Shown: positions 1 to 8,165 of the stretch, one piece after another
Layout of the letters: each line of letters begins with the position of its first letter
Numbering within the stretch: position 1 is the stretch's first letter
DNA from: Alpinimonas psychrophila
GTDB lineage: Bacteria > Actinomycetota > Actinomycetes > Actinomycetales > Microbacteriaceae
Length of the DNA: 64,000 bases
NCBI RefSeq assembly: GCF_014137865.1
Contig: NZ_JACGWU010000006.1
Location: forward strand, 62,001-126,000
Reading direction: 5' to 3'
Notes under the pieces: model-generated
The model's database searches: none
What the model saw: the letters and a program-made list of their open reading frames with translations, nothing else
Told to the model about the DNA's origin: nothing
Program-made: the position numbers and the translations under genes

Positions 1-1
1 A

Positions 2-1075
2 TTCGAGCGTGAGTTAGGAATCAATTTCTGGGACGACCTGACGCCCCCGGTGGAGGGAATCTCATTCACGATTCCTCACCCCGAGGTTGCGGGCGCTAAA
101 GCACTCACGTGGGCCTCTCGCCTCGATAACGTTGCACGTTCCGTCGACCAGCGCGTAAAAATGCCGCGGTGGATCAACGAATTCGAAAAGCGTGGTGGAA
201 CCCTGGTCTTTGAGGATGCGGGCATCGATGACCTCGAGCGCTATGTCTTGGACGCCGACCTCGTCCTTGTCGCTGCCGGCAAGGGAGAAATCGCGCGAAT
301 GTTTGATCGCGATCCCGAAAAGTCTCCGTACGCGGCTCCCCAACGAGCGCTGGCCTTGACCTACGTAACAGGCCTCGCCCCACGCGAAGACTTCTCCGCT
401 GTCGCTTTCAACCTGATTCCCGGCGTCGGCGAGTACTTCGTCTTCCCTGCGTTGACGACGTCAGGGCCATGCGAAATCATGGTGTTTGAGGGGGTTCCTG
501 GTGGCCCCATGGACCGTTGGGCTGGCGTCACCGACCCTGCCGAACACCTTGCGATCTCCCTCGACATCTTGAAAACCTTTCTGCCGTGGGAGTTTGAACG
601 CACGGCAAACGTGAAGTTGACAGATGCAAACGGTGTTCTCGCGGGCTCTTTTGCCCCAACCGTTCGCTTTCCCATCGCAACACTTCCCTCGGGCGCAAAA
701 GTCCTCGGCCTCGCCGATGTCGTTGTCCTCAACGACCCCATTACGGGCCAGGGAAGCAATAACGCCAGCAAGTGCGCCAAGAGCTACCTGGAGAGCATCC
801 GCTCACACACGGGGCAATTCGACGCCGAGTTTATGCAGGAGGCATTCGACTCCTACTGGGCCGAGTCGCAATTTGTCACGGCGTGGACGAACGCCATGCT
901 GTCACCGCCCCCTCCCTTCATTTTGAACCTTTTGGGAGCCGCCGGCGGCATTCCCGAGATCGCCAAGCGGTTCACCGAAGGCTTCAATGATCCCACCGAC
1001 TTCGCCGAATGGTTCCTCGATCCCGTAGGGGCAGAGAAGTTCTTGGCCGACGCTAGCGCTCGGGCTGCAGCATGA
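2..1075 (+). CDS. StyA/indole-type FAD monooxygenase, oxygenase component (5' truncated by window)
   Basis: The frame is open to the left edge, so the start lies outside; 357 residues are visible, against about 410 for the family. The missing part should hold the GxGxxG FAD-binding motif. The visible part matches the substrate-binding and C-terminal regions of styrene/indole monooxygenases: an aromatic-rich beta sheet, a GQGSNNASK segment around residue 240 that fits the flavin/substrate site, and a helical tail. Such enzymes epoxidise styrene or indole with FADH2 supplied by a separate reductase. The next gene is that reductase, overlapping by 4 bases. Downstream anthranilate-CoA genes favour indole as substrate; this is inference, and styrene remains possible. 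Confidence 0.85.
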   Translation, partial: FERELGINFWDDLTPPVEGISFTIPHPEVAGAKALTWASRLDNVARSVDQRVKMPRWINEFEKRGGTLVFEDAGIDDLERYVLDADLVLVAAGKGEIARMFDRDPEKSPYAAPQRALALTYVTGLAPREDFSAVAFNLIPGVGEYFVFPALTTSGPCEIMVFEGVPGGPMDRWAGVTDPAEHLAISLDILKTFLPWEFERTANVKLTDANGVLAGSFAPTVRFPIATLPSGAKVLGLADVVVLNDPITGQGSNNASKCAKSYLESIRSHTGQFDAEFMQEAFDSYWAESQFVTAWTNAMLSPPPPFILNLLGAAGGIPEIAKRFTEGFNDPTDFAEWFLDPVGAEKFLADASARAAA

Positions 1076-1602
1076 CGTTCTCGGCCAGCGGGCGCATCGA
1101 CGACGAAACATTTCGCTTAGGGATGCAGTCCCTAGCCGGGGCCGTCACGGTATTGACCACCCGAGACCAGGACGGGCATTTTGTGGGCATCACAGCCACC
1201 GCCGTCTGTAGCCTTTCGGCTGAACCACCATCATTGCTCGCGAGTATCAACATGTCCAACTCCTTGGGGACGACCCTGCGGGAATCCAGATGCTTCGCCG
1301 TCAACATCCTCGCTTCGGCACAACAGAACGTCGCCGAGACCTTTGCCGGATTTGGGGGCCTCTTTGGGAGCGAGAAATTCACGGTAGGCGATTGGTTTAC
1401 GGGTACAACGGGAAGTCCCCTCCTGACCGGAACACTGGCGTCGTTTGATTGCGAGGTGGATGACATCGTCGAGCGCGGCACACACCTCGTCGTCTTTGGC
1501 GCCATTGTCGGTGGCCATATCGGTGCCGATACGGGCGACGGAATCCACGCGAGCCTCCCGCTTCTTTACCACAAGCGCAAGTTTGCGACCCTGGTGGGCT
1601 GA
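1072..1602 (+). CDS. Flavin reductase, StyB-like partner of the monooxygenase
   Basis: This 176-residue protein is a flavin_reductase-domain enzyme (HpaC/StyB fold). It would reduce FAD with NADH and hand FADH2 to the upstream oxygenase. Family marks visible are the GAVTVLTT segment near residue 22, GITATAVCSLS near residue 38 and the C-terminal LLYHKRKF. Its ATG overlaps the oxygenase stop (ATGA), so the two are translationally coupled. A strong terminator follows at 1617-1657, so the pair ends its transcript here. The reductase is separate rather than fused to the oxygenase, unlike the StyA2B type. Confidence 0.88.
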   Translation: MTFSASGRIDDETFRLGMQSLAGAVTVLTTRDQDGHFVGITATAVCSLSAEPPSLLASINMSNSLGTTLRESRCFAVNILASAQQNVAETFAGFGGLFGSEKFTVGDWFTGTTGSPLLTGTLASFDCEVDDIVERGTHLVVFGAIVGGHIGADTGDGIHASLPLLYHKRKFATLVG

Positions 1603-1616
1603 CACCCATGCGTTGA

Positions 1617-1657
1617 AATGCCGAGTAGCCGTGTTGTCGCGGCTACTCGGCATTTTG
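1617..1657 (+). terminator. Rho-independent terminator after the monooxygenase pair
   Basis: A perfect 15-base stem (1617-1631 with 1640-1654, arms AATGCCGAGTAGCCG and CGGCTACTCGGCATT) with an 8-base loop runs into a short T-rich stretch. It lies 14 bases after the reductase stop. Confidence 0.9.
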
Positions 1658-1680
1658 TCGTTTTCGTGGCAGAATTAGAC

Positions 1681-1720
1681 TATGGCAGTATCTTATCGAA
1701 CGTCATGTTATTGATATATG
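1681..1720 (+). promoter_or_regulatory. Candidate island operator with promoter for the VOC gene
   Basis: The sequence TATGGCA-N13-CGTCATG at 1681-1707 resembles the element found upstream of other units in this island (best form TATGACG-N13-CGTCATA at 11843). A possible -10 (TATATG, 1715-1720) lies 7 bases downstream. This copy is the most divergent of the five, because the central core is shifted by one base. Confidence 0.45.
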
Positions 1721-1770
1721 CGGCCCATTTTGATCGTGTGAGTGAACGTCCCTATATATAAGGAGTCATG

Positions 1771-2262
1771 ATGCCCCAGAGCCCTCGTTTTGCCTTTTCC
1801 CACGTCGGCGTTACCGTGCCCGATGTTGCTCTCGCAATCGACTGGTACACCACCACTCTTGGCATGTACTTACTCGTGGGGCCACTCGAAGTCCTTGAAG
1901 ATGACGGGCCGCTCGGAAAGGCTGCCACCGGTATCTACGGCGTTGGCTTCACGCGCTTCCAGTTCGCTCACCTTGCCGGCATAGATGGCATCGGCATAGA
2001 GCTCTTTGAATTCGACAGCCCCAAGTCGGTGCGCCGGAACGACAACTTTGAATTCTGGATGGGAGGCATCTACCATTTCTCCCTCACAGCGCCAGACGTT
2101 TCGGGCATGGTGGACCTTATCGTGGCCGCTGGGGGCCGCCAACGCTCAGAGATTCTCGTCATCAATGAGGAAAAAGATTACAGCCTTGTCTACTGCGAGG
2201 ACCCGTGGGGCACGGTCATAGAGCTGTGCTCGCACCCCTACTCCCAATTGTGGGCAGGCTAG
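1771..2262 (+). CDS. VOC-family metalloprotein (glyoxalase/extradiol dioxygenase-like)
   Basis: This is a single-domain protein of 163 residues with two beta-alpha-beta-beta-beta repeats. The likely metal ligands of the vicinal-oxygen-chelate fold are all present: His in SHVGVTV at the N-terminus, Glu in GIELFEF, His in GIYHFSL and Glu in GTVIELC. The start at 1771 sits 5 bases after AAGGAG; an adjacent ATG at 1768 is only 2 bases away. The gene stands alone with its own putative operator and ends tail-to-tail with the transporter operon, the two stop codons sharing CTAG at 2259-2262. A role as epimerase, lyase or ring-cleaving dioxygenase in the island pathway is possible but cannot be decided from sequence. 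Confidence 0.8.
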   Translation: MPQSPRFAFSHVGVTVPDVALAIDWYTTTLGMYLLVGPLEVLEDDGPLGKAATGIYGVGFTRFQFAHLAGIDGIGIELFEFDSPKSVRRNDNFEFWMGGIYHFSLTAPDVSGMVDLIVAAGGRQRSEILVINEEKDYSLVYCEDPWGTVIELCSHPYSQLWAG

Positions 2263-3356
2263 TCGAACGTGCGCTGAGCCTGAGTGAGGAAATCGAGTTT
2301 CTTCTCGAACGGCCAGACCGCTTCGCGCCCGTTCGTAATGCCGCCGGGCCTCAATATAAGAATCAGAATCAGGCTGAGACCGAGCACGATCAGGCGGCTC
2401 CCCGAGGGAATCGAGACGGTGACCGAGCCGATTTCCAGCCCGCCCTCAAGGAGGCCAAGGAAATGGTTGAGCGTCGAGATCACGATTGTTCCAACAACGG
2501 CGCCCCACAGCGAGAGCATGCCACCGATGACGAGCATCGCGATAGTCAAGAAGGTAAAATCGAGATTAAACTGCGATGCTTGGACGACTCTGTTGGTCTG
2601 AGCCCAGAGAGCGCCACCGATGCCGGCGAGCGCACCGGACACGGCGAAAGCAATGACGCGATGCTTGAAGACGTTGATACCGGATGCGGGAGCGGCGGCA
2701 ATGTCATCCCGTGATGCCCGAAGAAGCCGCGCACTCGTGGACTGCTGGTAGAGCCACGCAACGACGATGACCAACATGGCGATGGACATCACGACGGGCA
2801 GGTCGAAGCTCGCGGGGATTCCGACCATAGATTGACCCGACTTGGGGCCGATCTTGTCCCAGTAGGTGAGCACCTGCACAATGACCTGAAGTAGCGCAAA
2901 AGTCGCGATACCCGCTTCAAGCCCATTGAGTTTCATGAGAACGAGCGCACTCAGGAAGGCCACAATGCCTCCCATGATGGCGCCCATGATCAGGGCAACC
3001 ACCGGTGAGGCCGAGGCATCCTGAACAAAAGGAAAAAGTGTCGGCAGTAGATTGGACTTCACGAGAGGCTCAATCGTGAGCAACGACATCGTCCAGGCAC
3101 CAATGGCAACGAAACCAATGTGCCCAAAGGACAGAACGCCGCTGTTCCCCACGAACACCCAGAGCGCGACGACAATAATGAGGTTCACTAGGGCGTAACC
3201 GAGGTCAACCCGAGCCGAGCCCGAGAGGGCACTTCCCGCTGAGGTGAAGAGGTATACGGCCGCCAGGGGAACAGCAAGGGTCCAGAGATCGACAACCCAC
3301 GCGGGTGCCAGAAGGCGACGAACCGCAGTGGGTGATGGTGCTTTTCCGTGGGTCAT
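2259..3356 (-). CDS. Branched-chain-amino-acid-type ABC transporter permease, LivM family
   Basis: This 365-residue polytopic protein carries the LivM signature, with GNSGVLSFGHIGFVAIGA after the second membrane segment and a duplicated set of hydrophobic helices. It is the second permease of a five-gene HAAT-family importer and the last gene of the leftward operon; its start overlaps the LivH-like stop by 4 bases. The hydrophilic C-terminal tail is short. Since the operon lies inside an aromatic catabolic island and shares its putative operator, the cargo may be an aromatic compound such as anthranilate rather than leucine. That is inference from context. Confidence 0.9.
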   Translation of the reverse strand: MTHGKAPSPTAVRRLLAPAWVVDLWTLAVPLAAVYLFTSAGSALSGSARVDLGYALVNLIIVVALWVFVGNSGVLSFGHIGFVAIGAWTMSLLTIEPLVKSNLLPTLFPFVQDASASPVVALIMGAIMGGIVAFLSALVLMKLNGLEAGIATFALLQVIVQVLTYWDKIGPKSGQSMVGIPASFDLPVVMSIAMLVIVVAWLYQQSTSARLLRASRDDIAAAPASGINVFKHRVIAFAVSGALAGIGGALWAQTNRVVQASQFNLDFTFLTIAMLVIGGMLSLWGAVVGTIVISTLNHFLGLLEGGLEIGSVTVSIPSGSRLIVLGLSLILILILRPGGITNGREAVWPFEKKLDFLTQAQRTFD

Positions 3357-4237
3357 GTGCGGTCCTTCTTCGAACGGCCGGCTAGCAGGCCGTTGGGGGC
3401 AACAACGAGGGCGATGATGACGAAGACGTACACGAGTGCCGTCCTAAAATCGTTAGCCCAAGGTGGGAGCCAGGAGGTAAAGAGCGAGAGCACGACACCG
3501 ACAGCGAAACCACCGACAACCGCTCCGCTCAGTTTGCTCAGGCCGCCCAGTACCGCGCCCACGAGACCGAAGAGTGTGGCCTGCACGCCAAAGGTAGGCC
3601 CAACCGCACCCGATTGAGTCGTGAGGGCAAAGGCCACCGCCGCGGCAAGGAGCCCACTGATGGCAAACGTGATGGCAATCACGAAACCAGACCGAACGCC
3701 CAAAATGCGAGCCATCCTGAAGTCGGACGACGCCGCTTTGACCTGAAGGCCAATGCTGGTCCTGGTGAGAAAAAGATGCACAGCAATCAACAGGACGACA
3801 CCAAGGACGATGGTGATGACGGACAGTATATTGATGCGGATGCCCCCCATAGCGATGGACTGTGACAGACCGCTTCCCACCGGCGCTGTGCGCACATTTG
3901 TGCCGAAGGCTGCGTCATACAAGCGTTGAAAGAGAATGCTCAAGCCGAAGCTTGCAATAAGAAGCGTCGCGGGCGACTGGGCGCGGAGCCAATGAAAGAC
4001 CGCAAAGTTCATAGCGAGAGCTATGACCACCCCGACAACCGCCGAGGCGATGAGGGCCAGAGGCCACGAGAATTCCCAGAGGAAGATGAGTGTGTAAGCA
4101 GAACCCGTAATGATTTCACCGTGGGCTAGGTTCGCGAGGCGCATGATCCCAAAGACGAGACCGATACCCAGCGCCGCAAGAGCGTAGATGGCACCAGCTG
4201 AGACAGCATCGACGAGAGATTGAAGGAGAGGAATCAT
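3353..4237 (-). CDS. Branched-chain-amino-acid-type ABC transporter permease, LivH family
   Basis: This 294-residue membrane protein shows LivH features: the N-terminal SAGAIYALAALGIGLVFG helix and the following RLANLAHGEI motif, then about eight hydrophobic segments. It pairs with the LivM-like permease, with 4-base overlaps on both sides. It forms the membrane channel for a type I periplasmic-fold binding protein encoded at 5770-6972. Length and topology are normal for the family. Confidence 0.9.
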   Translation of the reverse strand: MIPLLQSLVDAVSAGAIYALAALGIGLVFGIMRLANLAHGEIITGSAYTLIFLWEFSWPLALIASAVVGVVIALAMNFAVFHWLRAQSPATLLIASFGLSILFQRLYDAAFGTNVRTAPVGSGLSQSIAMGGIRINILSVITIVLGVVLLIAVHLFLTRTSIGLQVKAASSDFRMARILGVRSGFVIAITFAISGLLAAAVAFALTTQSGAVGPTFGVQATLFGLVGAVLGGLSKLSGAVVGGFAVGVVLSLFTSWLPPWANDFRTALVYVFVIIALVVAPNGLLAGRSKKDRT

Positions 4238-4980
4238 GATCCGAGGTACGCCTTCGTGAGTAGTTCGGAGTTGGAAGCATCCGAGGGAGTGAGTGTCATC
4301 GTTACCCGGCCTTCGCTCAAGACATGGGTGCGGTCAGCAGCAGCGACAGCCTGCTGCGCGCGCTGTTCCACGAGGAGTACAGCGACACCGCGCTGGCGCA
4401 CTGCTTCGATTGCCGCAAAAACTGTATCGACCGCCGTCGGCGAGAGCCCCAGTGACGGCTCATCCAAAACAAGCAGCTGCGGAGAGGAAATGAGAGCACG
4501 CGCGATGGCAAGTTGCTGTTGTTGCCCGCCCGAAAGGAGCCCGGCCGAGCGCGAGTGAAACTCACGCAAAATGGGAAATAGGCCGAGAATCCATTCCATG
4601 TCCTCTTCCAAACCCGCGGCACTCGATCGCGCCACACGACCGAGCTTCAAGTTATCGACTACCGAGAGTTCACCAAAAATATGGTGCCCTTCAGTAACAA
4701 GGGCGAGGCCGTGACGCGCGACGTACTCTGGTGCCTTACCCGCAATGGATGCGCCACTCAGTTCTAGCCTCTGTGAGGAACTGCGAACGGCGTTGACAAG
4801 AGCAAGGAGTGTCGATGACTTTCCCGCGCCGTTGGGACCAATAACTCCCACGAGCTCGCCTGCGTCAACATGGAAGGAGATGCCGTCGACTGCGGGGACA
4901 CCACCATACTGAACCGTCAAATTCTCGACGGTGAGGACTCGGTTCGATTCACCCATGGATTCAGGGTTCCGTTCAGTCAT
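4234..4980 (-). CDS. ABC transporter ATP-binding protein, LivF family
   Basis: The 248-residue ATPase has a Walker A motif (GPNGAGKSS, near residue 46), the ABC signature LLSGGQQQQLAIARAL and Walker B LLVLDEPSLGLSP, followed by an H-loop region ending in VLLVEQRAQ. The short form and the LSLGL-type Walker B are typical of LivF. Translation may start at the listed ATG, which overlaps the LivG-like stop, or at a second ATG eight codons in. It would form a heterodimer with the LivG-like ATPase to drive import. Confidence 0.9.
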   Translation of the reverse strand: MTERNPESMGESNRVLTVENLTVQYGGVPAVDGISFHVDAGELVGVIGPNGAGKSSTLLALVNAVRSSSQRLELSGASIAGKAPEYVARHGLALVTEGHHIFGELSVVDNLKLGRVARSSAAGLEEDMEWILGLFPILREFHSRSAGLLSGGQQQQLAIARALISSPQLLVLDEPSLGLSPTAVDTVFAAIEAVRQRGVAVLLVEQRAQQAVAAADRTHVLSEGRVTMTLTPSDASNSELLTKAYLGS

Positions 4981-5777
4981 GAGGTTGGTTTTGCCAAAGT
5001 TGAGGCAATTGTTCCAAGGTAGGAAGTCGCGAGCTTTTCGTCAGAGCGAACGACATCAGGATCCCCCTGGAGAACGTTCTGGCCCCCAGCAAGCACGTAG
5101 ATGTAATCGGATGCCGCAAAAATCAGCCGCATGTTGTGGTCAATCAAGAGAACGCCGATGTTGAGATCAGCGCTGATCGAATGGATGGTGTTCCGAAAGT
5201 TCTCCATCTCACCGTCGTTCAGACCAGCTGCTGGCTCATCAAGAAGAAGATATTCGGGTGCCGTGGCCAGTGCCCGCGCAACTCCGAGACGGCGCTCGAC
5301 ACCGTGGGGAAGGTGGCCTGCAGAGAGACCGCCCCACGGCAGCAAGTCGAGACGATCGAGAATTCCAACGGCCGTGCGTTGTGCTTGTCGACGACCGCTT
5401 CCGTTCGCTAGGGCACTCACCTGGACGTTCTCCAGAACGCTGAGAGATCGAAAAAGATGACCGTGCTGAAAAGTGCGAGCCACACCCGACCGAGATTTTT
5501 GGTGGGCTGTCTGGCGAGTAATGTCGACGTTGTTCATGGCGACGCTGCCGATATCCGGCCGTTCATAACCACTCAGAATGTTGACCAGAGTGGACTTACC
5601 GGCGCCATTGGGACCGATAAGGCCGGTGATCCGTCCCCGGGGAATTTCGAGGGTAACTTCAGCCAGAGCCTTCACACCGCGAAAGGATCGTGAGATGCCC
5701 TCTGCCCGCAGGAAACCTGCGGACAGAGGGAGCTCTAGTTCTTCGACGCTGGTACTACTGGCTTGACTACTAGTCAA
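4977..5777 (-). CDS. ABC transporter ATP-binding protein, LivG family (probable TTG start)
   Basis: Walker A (GPNGAGKST), a signature region reading GVERRLGVARAL, and Walker B YLLLDEPAAGLN identify the ATPase; the GVARTFQ segment and the C-terminal VLQGDPDVVRSDE tail are LivG marks. The signature has HGVERR where LSxGxQR is usual, a mild deviation. No ATG or GTG lies between the preceding stop and the conserved domain. The best start is TTG at 5777, which overlaps the binding-protein stop (5770-5772) and gives 266 residues; there is no clear ribosome-binding site. Reading further upstream in this frame runs antisense-like low-complexity sequence and is not part of the gene. Confidence 0.85.
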   Translation of the reverse strand: MTSSQASSTSVEELELPLSAGFLRAEGISRSFRGVKALAEVTLEIPRGRITGLIGPNGAGKSTLVNILSGYERPDIGSVAMNNVDITRQTAHQKSRSGVARTFQHGHLFRSLSVLENVQVSALANGSGRRQAQRTAVGILDRLDLLPWGGLSAGHLPHGVERRLGVARALATAPEYLLLDEPAAGLNDGEMENFRNTIHSISADLNIGVLLIDHNMRLIFAASDYIYVLAGGQNVLQGDPDVVRSDEKLATSYLGTIASTLAKPTS

Positions 5778-6972
5778 CGAAGACCACTTTTTGAGGTGCC
5801 CGTTCTTCTTGGAACACGAGCTTGCCATCAATGACCTGGAGAACACGCTGGGGGCGCTCGACGTTGATGTGCAGGTCATTCGTGAAGGTCGTTGGGCCAA
5901 CAACGAGGTCGGTGTTGGAGAATGCGAGGAACGCCTTTGCCAACGCTGGGCCATCCCAGCTACCGGCTGCCTTGTGGGCAGCAATAATGGCGTCGATGGT
6001 GGATGTGCCGGTAATGAAGCTTCCGACACTGGGTGCCGCTCCATAAGCCGTGGCATAAGCAGCAGACAACGCATTGACGCGAGGATCGGGGTCATCGCCG
6101 GCGACCGATGAGTACGTCACGACGTAGTAGTCAGCCAAAGTCGGGACCGCGGCGAGCCAGTACGTTCCATCCATGCCGAAGCCAGAGACGATAGGAGTCC
6201 TAATGCCACCATCACGAATGTCTTTCGCAACCTGAGCTCCACCCGCGGCATAGCCACAGTTGAAAATGACGTCAGGAGCAGTACCGGCTGAGATCTGAGA
6301 TACGGTCTCTGCAATCTTGTCGCCCTGAACATAGTTATACGTTCCTACTACGGTGCCACCAAGTTGGGTAAAACGCTTCTGCGCGATTGCACACTGGTTT
6401 TGCGTGTATTTGATGGAGGTGTCCGTCAAGAAGACCGCGTTCTTCCAACCCTTGTCAAAAGCAAACTCAGCCATGATGGACGACTCTCCGGGAGTACCGT
6501 TCCCCATCGAGAAGCCCAACTTCAGGCCGCCTTGGGGGCCATAGATGGGGTCGCCAATGCAGGGAGCGATGTTGAGGAGGCTGTTTGACTCGGCGACGAG
6601 AGCTGCGGGGCTGGCCACGTCGTAATCACACGTAACGATGACAACCTTGGCGCCGGCAGCAACAACTTCTTCAGCCGCAGGAGCGTAGCGCTTCAAGTCA
6701 GACCCCGTGTCGATGATCTTGAGCTCAATGGGGCTACCGTCGATTCCACCAGCAGCATTGATGTCGGCGACGGTCATTTTCATGGTGTTCAGAGCGGGGG
6801 TGTCGAAGGGAGACATGAATCCGGTCTCGGCCATAACAACACCGAAGATGATTGGATCGCCTGCCGCTGCCGATGGATCTGTGGCCGTTGCGTTGGATGA
6901 CACGCAACCAGTGAGCATGAGGAGGGAGGCGGCCGAGACCGCTACCATTCCCGTTTTAGAAAGAAACTTCAT
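5770..6972 (-). CDS. ABC transporter substrate-binding lipoprotein, type I periplasmic fold (LivJ-like)
   Basis: The protein has 400 residues. The N-terminus is a lipoprotein signal peptide with lipobox LMLTGC, so the mature protein is anchored at Cys23. The rest matches the Peripla_BP_6 family: IIFGVVMAETGFMSPFD at the start of lobe one, a PIVSGFGMDG hinge region, and a C-terminal NVERPQRVLQVIDGKLV strand. GGAGG lies 6 bases before the ATG. It is the first gene of the leftward transporter operon and would set its specificity. Family members bind branched-chain amino acids, amides or aromatic acids; the position favours an aromatic ligand. Confidence 0.88.
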   Translation of the reverse strand: MKFLSKTGMVAVSAASLLMLTGCVSSNATATDPSAAAGDPIIFGVVMAETGFMSPFDTPALNTMKMTVADINAAGGIDGSPIELKIIDTGSDLKRYAPAAEEVVAAGAKVVIVTCDYDVASPAALVAESNSLLNIAPCIGDPIYGPQGGLKLGFSMGNGTPGESSIMAEFAFDKGWKNAVFLTDTSIKYTQNQCAIAQKRFTQLGGTVVGTYNYVQGDKIAETVSQISAGTAPDVIFNCGYAAGGAQVAKDIRDGGIRTPIVSGFGMDGTYWLAAVPTLADYYVVTYSSVAGDDPDPRVNALSAAYATAYGAAPSVGSFITGTSTIDAIIAAHKAAGSWDGPALAKAFLAFSNTDLVVGPTTFTNDLHINVERPQRVLQVIDGKLVFQEERAPQKVVFVD

Positions 6973-7027
6973 TGTGACCTCCGGAATTAAATGGACTGTT
7001 GTATCGATCGCTGTTGACCTTGGGGAA

Positions 7028-7058
7028 AATGTATTGCAAAAACTTTACGGTAGTCAAG
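7028..7058 (-). promoter_or_regulatory. Promoter and overlapping island operator for the ABC transporter operon
   Basis: On the minus strand, TTGACT (7057-7052), an 18-base spacer and TACATT (7033-7028) form a good sigma-70-type promoter 56 bases before the binding-protein start. The plus-strand core TTACGGTAGTCA (7045-7056) covers the -35 side and matches the island element at 10 of 12 positions. A repressor bound here would block the promoter. The rest of the 220-base gap shows nothing else certain. Confidence 0.6.
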
Positions 7059-7192
7059 TTTTTGAGGCAAAGTTAATGCTTTTGCAACAATTCATTTTTT
7101 CCGGCAAGAAAAATGACGTGCAAATTTCAAAACGGCGGCCGGCTAAGCGCGTCGTAACACGCCTAATCGGCCGCCGAGGTCTTTCTCATTGG

Positions 7193-7993
7193 TTAGGCAG
7201 TGCCACCTTCGACGAAGGCAAAAACGCGCGTCGGGCTACCGGTACCACCGACAATGGGAAGTGGGCTGACCACGATCATGGCGCCCGTTGCGGGAAGGCG
7301 TTCGAGGTTGCGCAGTGATGTGAGTCCGTACTTGTTCTTTCCAAGCAAGAAATAGTGCATCGGGAATGCGGGATCGAGACCTGCTGCGCCACCGGCGTCA
7401 ATTCCGACTGTCTCCACACCGAAGCCCGCGATGTTTGTTTCTTCAGCGAGCCATTTGGCGCATTCCGAAGAGACGCCCGGAGTGTGCGATCCTTCAGCAT
7501 CGATGTTCAAAAACTTACCCTCGTCGTGACCGTACTGATCCCAGCCCGTGCGGAAAAGCAACCACGTGTTGAGTGCTAACGTTCCGTGATGCTCTTCCCA
7601 CGCCTTAACGTGCTTGACTTCGAGCAAAAAATCCGGGTCCGCGGCGGCTTCGTGACTGAGGTCAATCACTGAGGCTGGGCCCACCAGTTTCGTTAGGGGA
7701 ATAGCAGAAACATCATGACTCTCTCGTCCCGAAATCCAATGGATGGGGGCATCGACGTGCGTCCCGACGTGCTCACCCGTATGAATGTTGTTGTGGCGCC
7801 AGTAGGGGCCAGGTTCGTTGTAGGCGCTGACTTCTTCGAGACTAAAGTCGATGAGGTTTGAAAAAGGAGCGGGAAGCCGAAGGGCCGGGGTCGAGCTACT
7901 CAACGGTGTGGTTAGGTCAACGACCTCCACGGAGCCGTTCTGAATCGAATCGAGAAAACCCGACAAGGGAGAAGGTTGGGGAGTAACGGTCAT
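7193..7993 (-). CDS. Cyclase-family metal hydrolase, probable isatin hydrolase
   Basis: This 266-residue protein has the cyclase-family (PF04199) metal motif in HTGEHVGTHVDAPIHW, near residues 71-86, where the His and Asp residues bind Mn or Zn. A second conserved block, GFGVETVGIDAG, follows near residue 195. The family includes kynurenine formamidase KynB (about 210 residues) and isatin hydrolase (about 260 residues). The length and the indole monooxygenase next door favour isatin -> isatinate hydrolysis. GGAGG lies 8 bases before the ATG. The gene diverges from the PaaX-type regulator. An N-formylkynurenine formamidase role cannot be excluded, because the kynurenine operon at 46,752 lacks a classical kynB. 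Confidence 0.75.
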   Translation of the reverse strand: MTVTPQPSPLSGFLDSIQNGSVEVVDLTTPLSSSTPALRLPAPFSNLIDFSLEEVSAYNEPGPYWRHNNIHTGEHVGTHVDAPIHWISGRESHDVSAIPLTKLVGPASVIDLSHEAAADPDFLLEVKHVKAWEEHHGTLALNTWLLFRTGWDQYGHDEGKFLNIDAEGSHTPGVSSECAKWLAEETNIAGFGVETVGIDAGGAAGLDPAFPMHYFLLGKNKYGLTSLRNLERLPATGAMIVVSPLPIVGGTGSPTRVFAFVEGGTA

Positions 7994-8054
7994 TTCAAGT
8001 ACCTCCGTGAAATTTGGTGTCTGTGAATTAAAGAGTGTCAGCGAGCCCTCAACA

Positions 8055-8081
8055 TGTCAAGAAATTGTTACGGTCGTCACG
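8055..8081. promoter_or_regulatory. Island operator between the cyclase and the PaaX-type regulator
   Basis: The core TTACGGTCGTCA (8068-8079) differs by one base from the identical cores at 9579 and 11856. The minus strand carries TTGACA at 8060-8055, a perfect -35 for the leftward cyclase gene, although no matching -10 is obvious. The location between the two divergent genes suits autoregulation by the PaaX-type protein. Confidence 0.55.
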
Positions 8082-8165
8082 CAATCACCGTATTTGATGT
8101 AAACATTGGACGCAATCTCCGTGCCACAAGGCCTGTTGCCCTCACGGCTGTATATTCTGAGGACC

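Noticed and set aside
2205-2714. A plus-strand open frame of 169 codons overlapping the LivM-like gene
   Set aside because: It is antisense to conserved LivM helices and shows no family features.
5778-6095. An N-terminal extension of the LivG-like protein by over 100 residues
   Set aside because: The extension lies antiframe within the binding-protein gene, is Ser/Pro-rich and matches no ATPase; TTG at 5777 explains the gene better.
7193-7993. Naming the cyclase-family gene kynB outright
   Set aside because: It is longer than KynB, lies 39 kb from kynA/kynU, and sits in the indole island; isatin hydrolase is the better but unproven reading.
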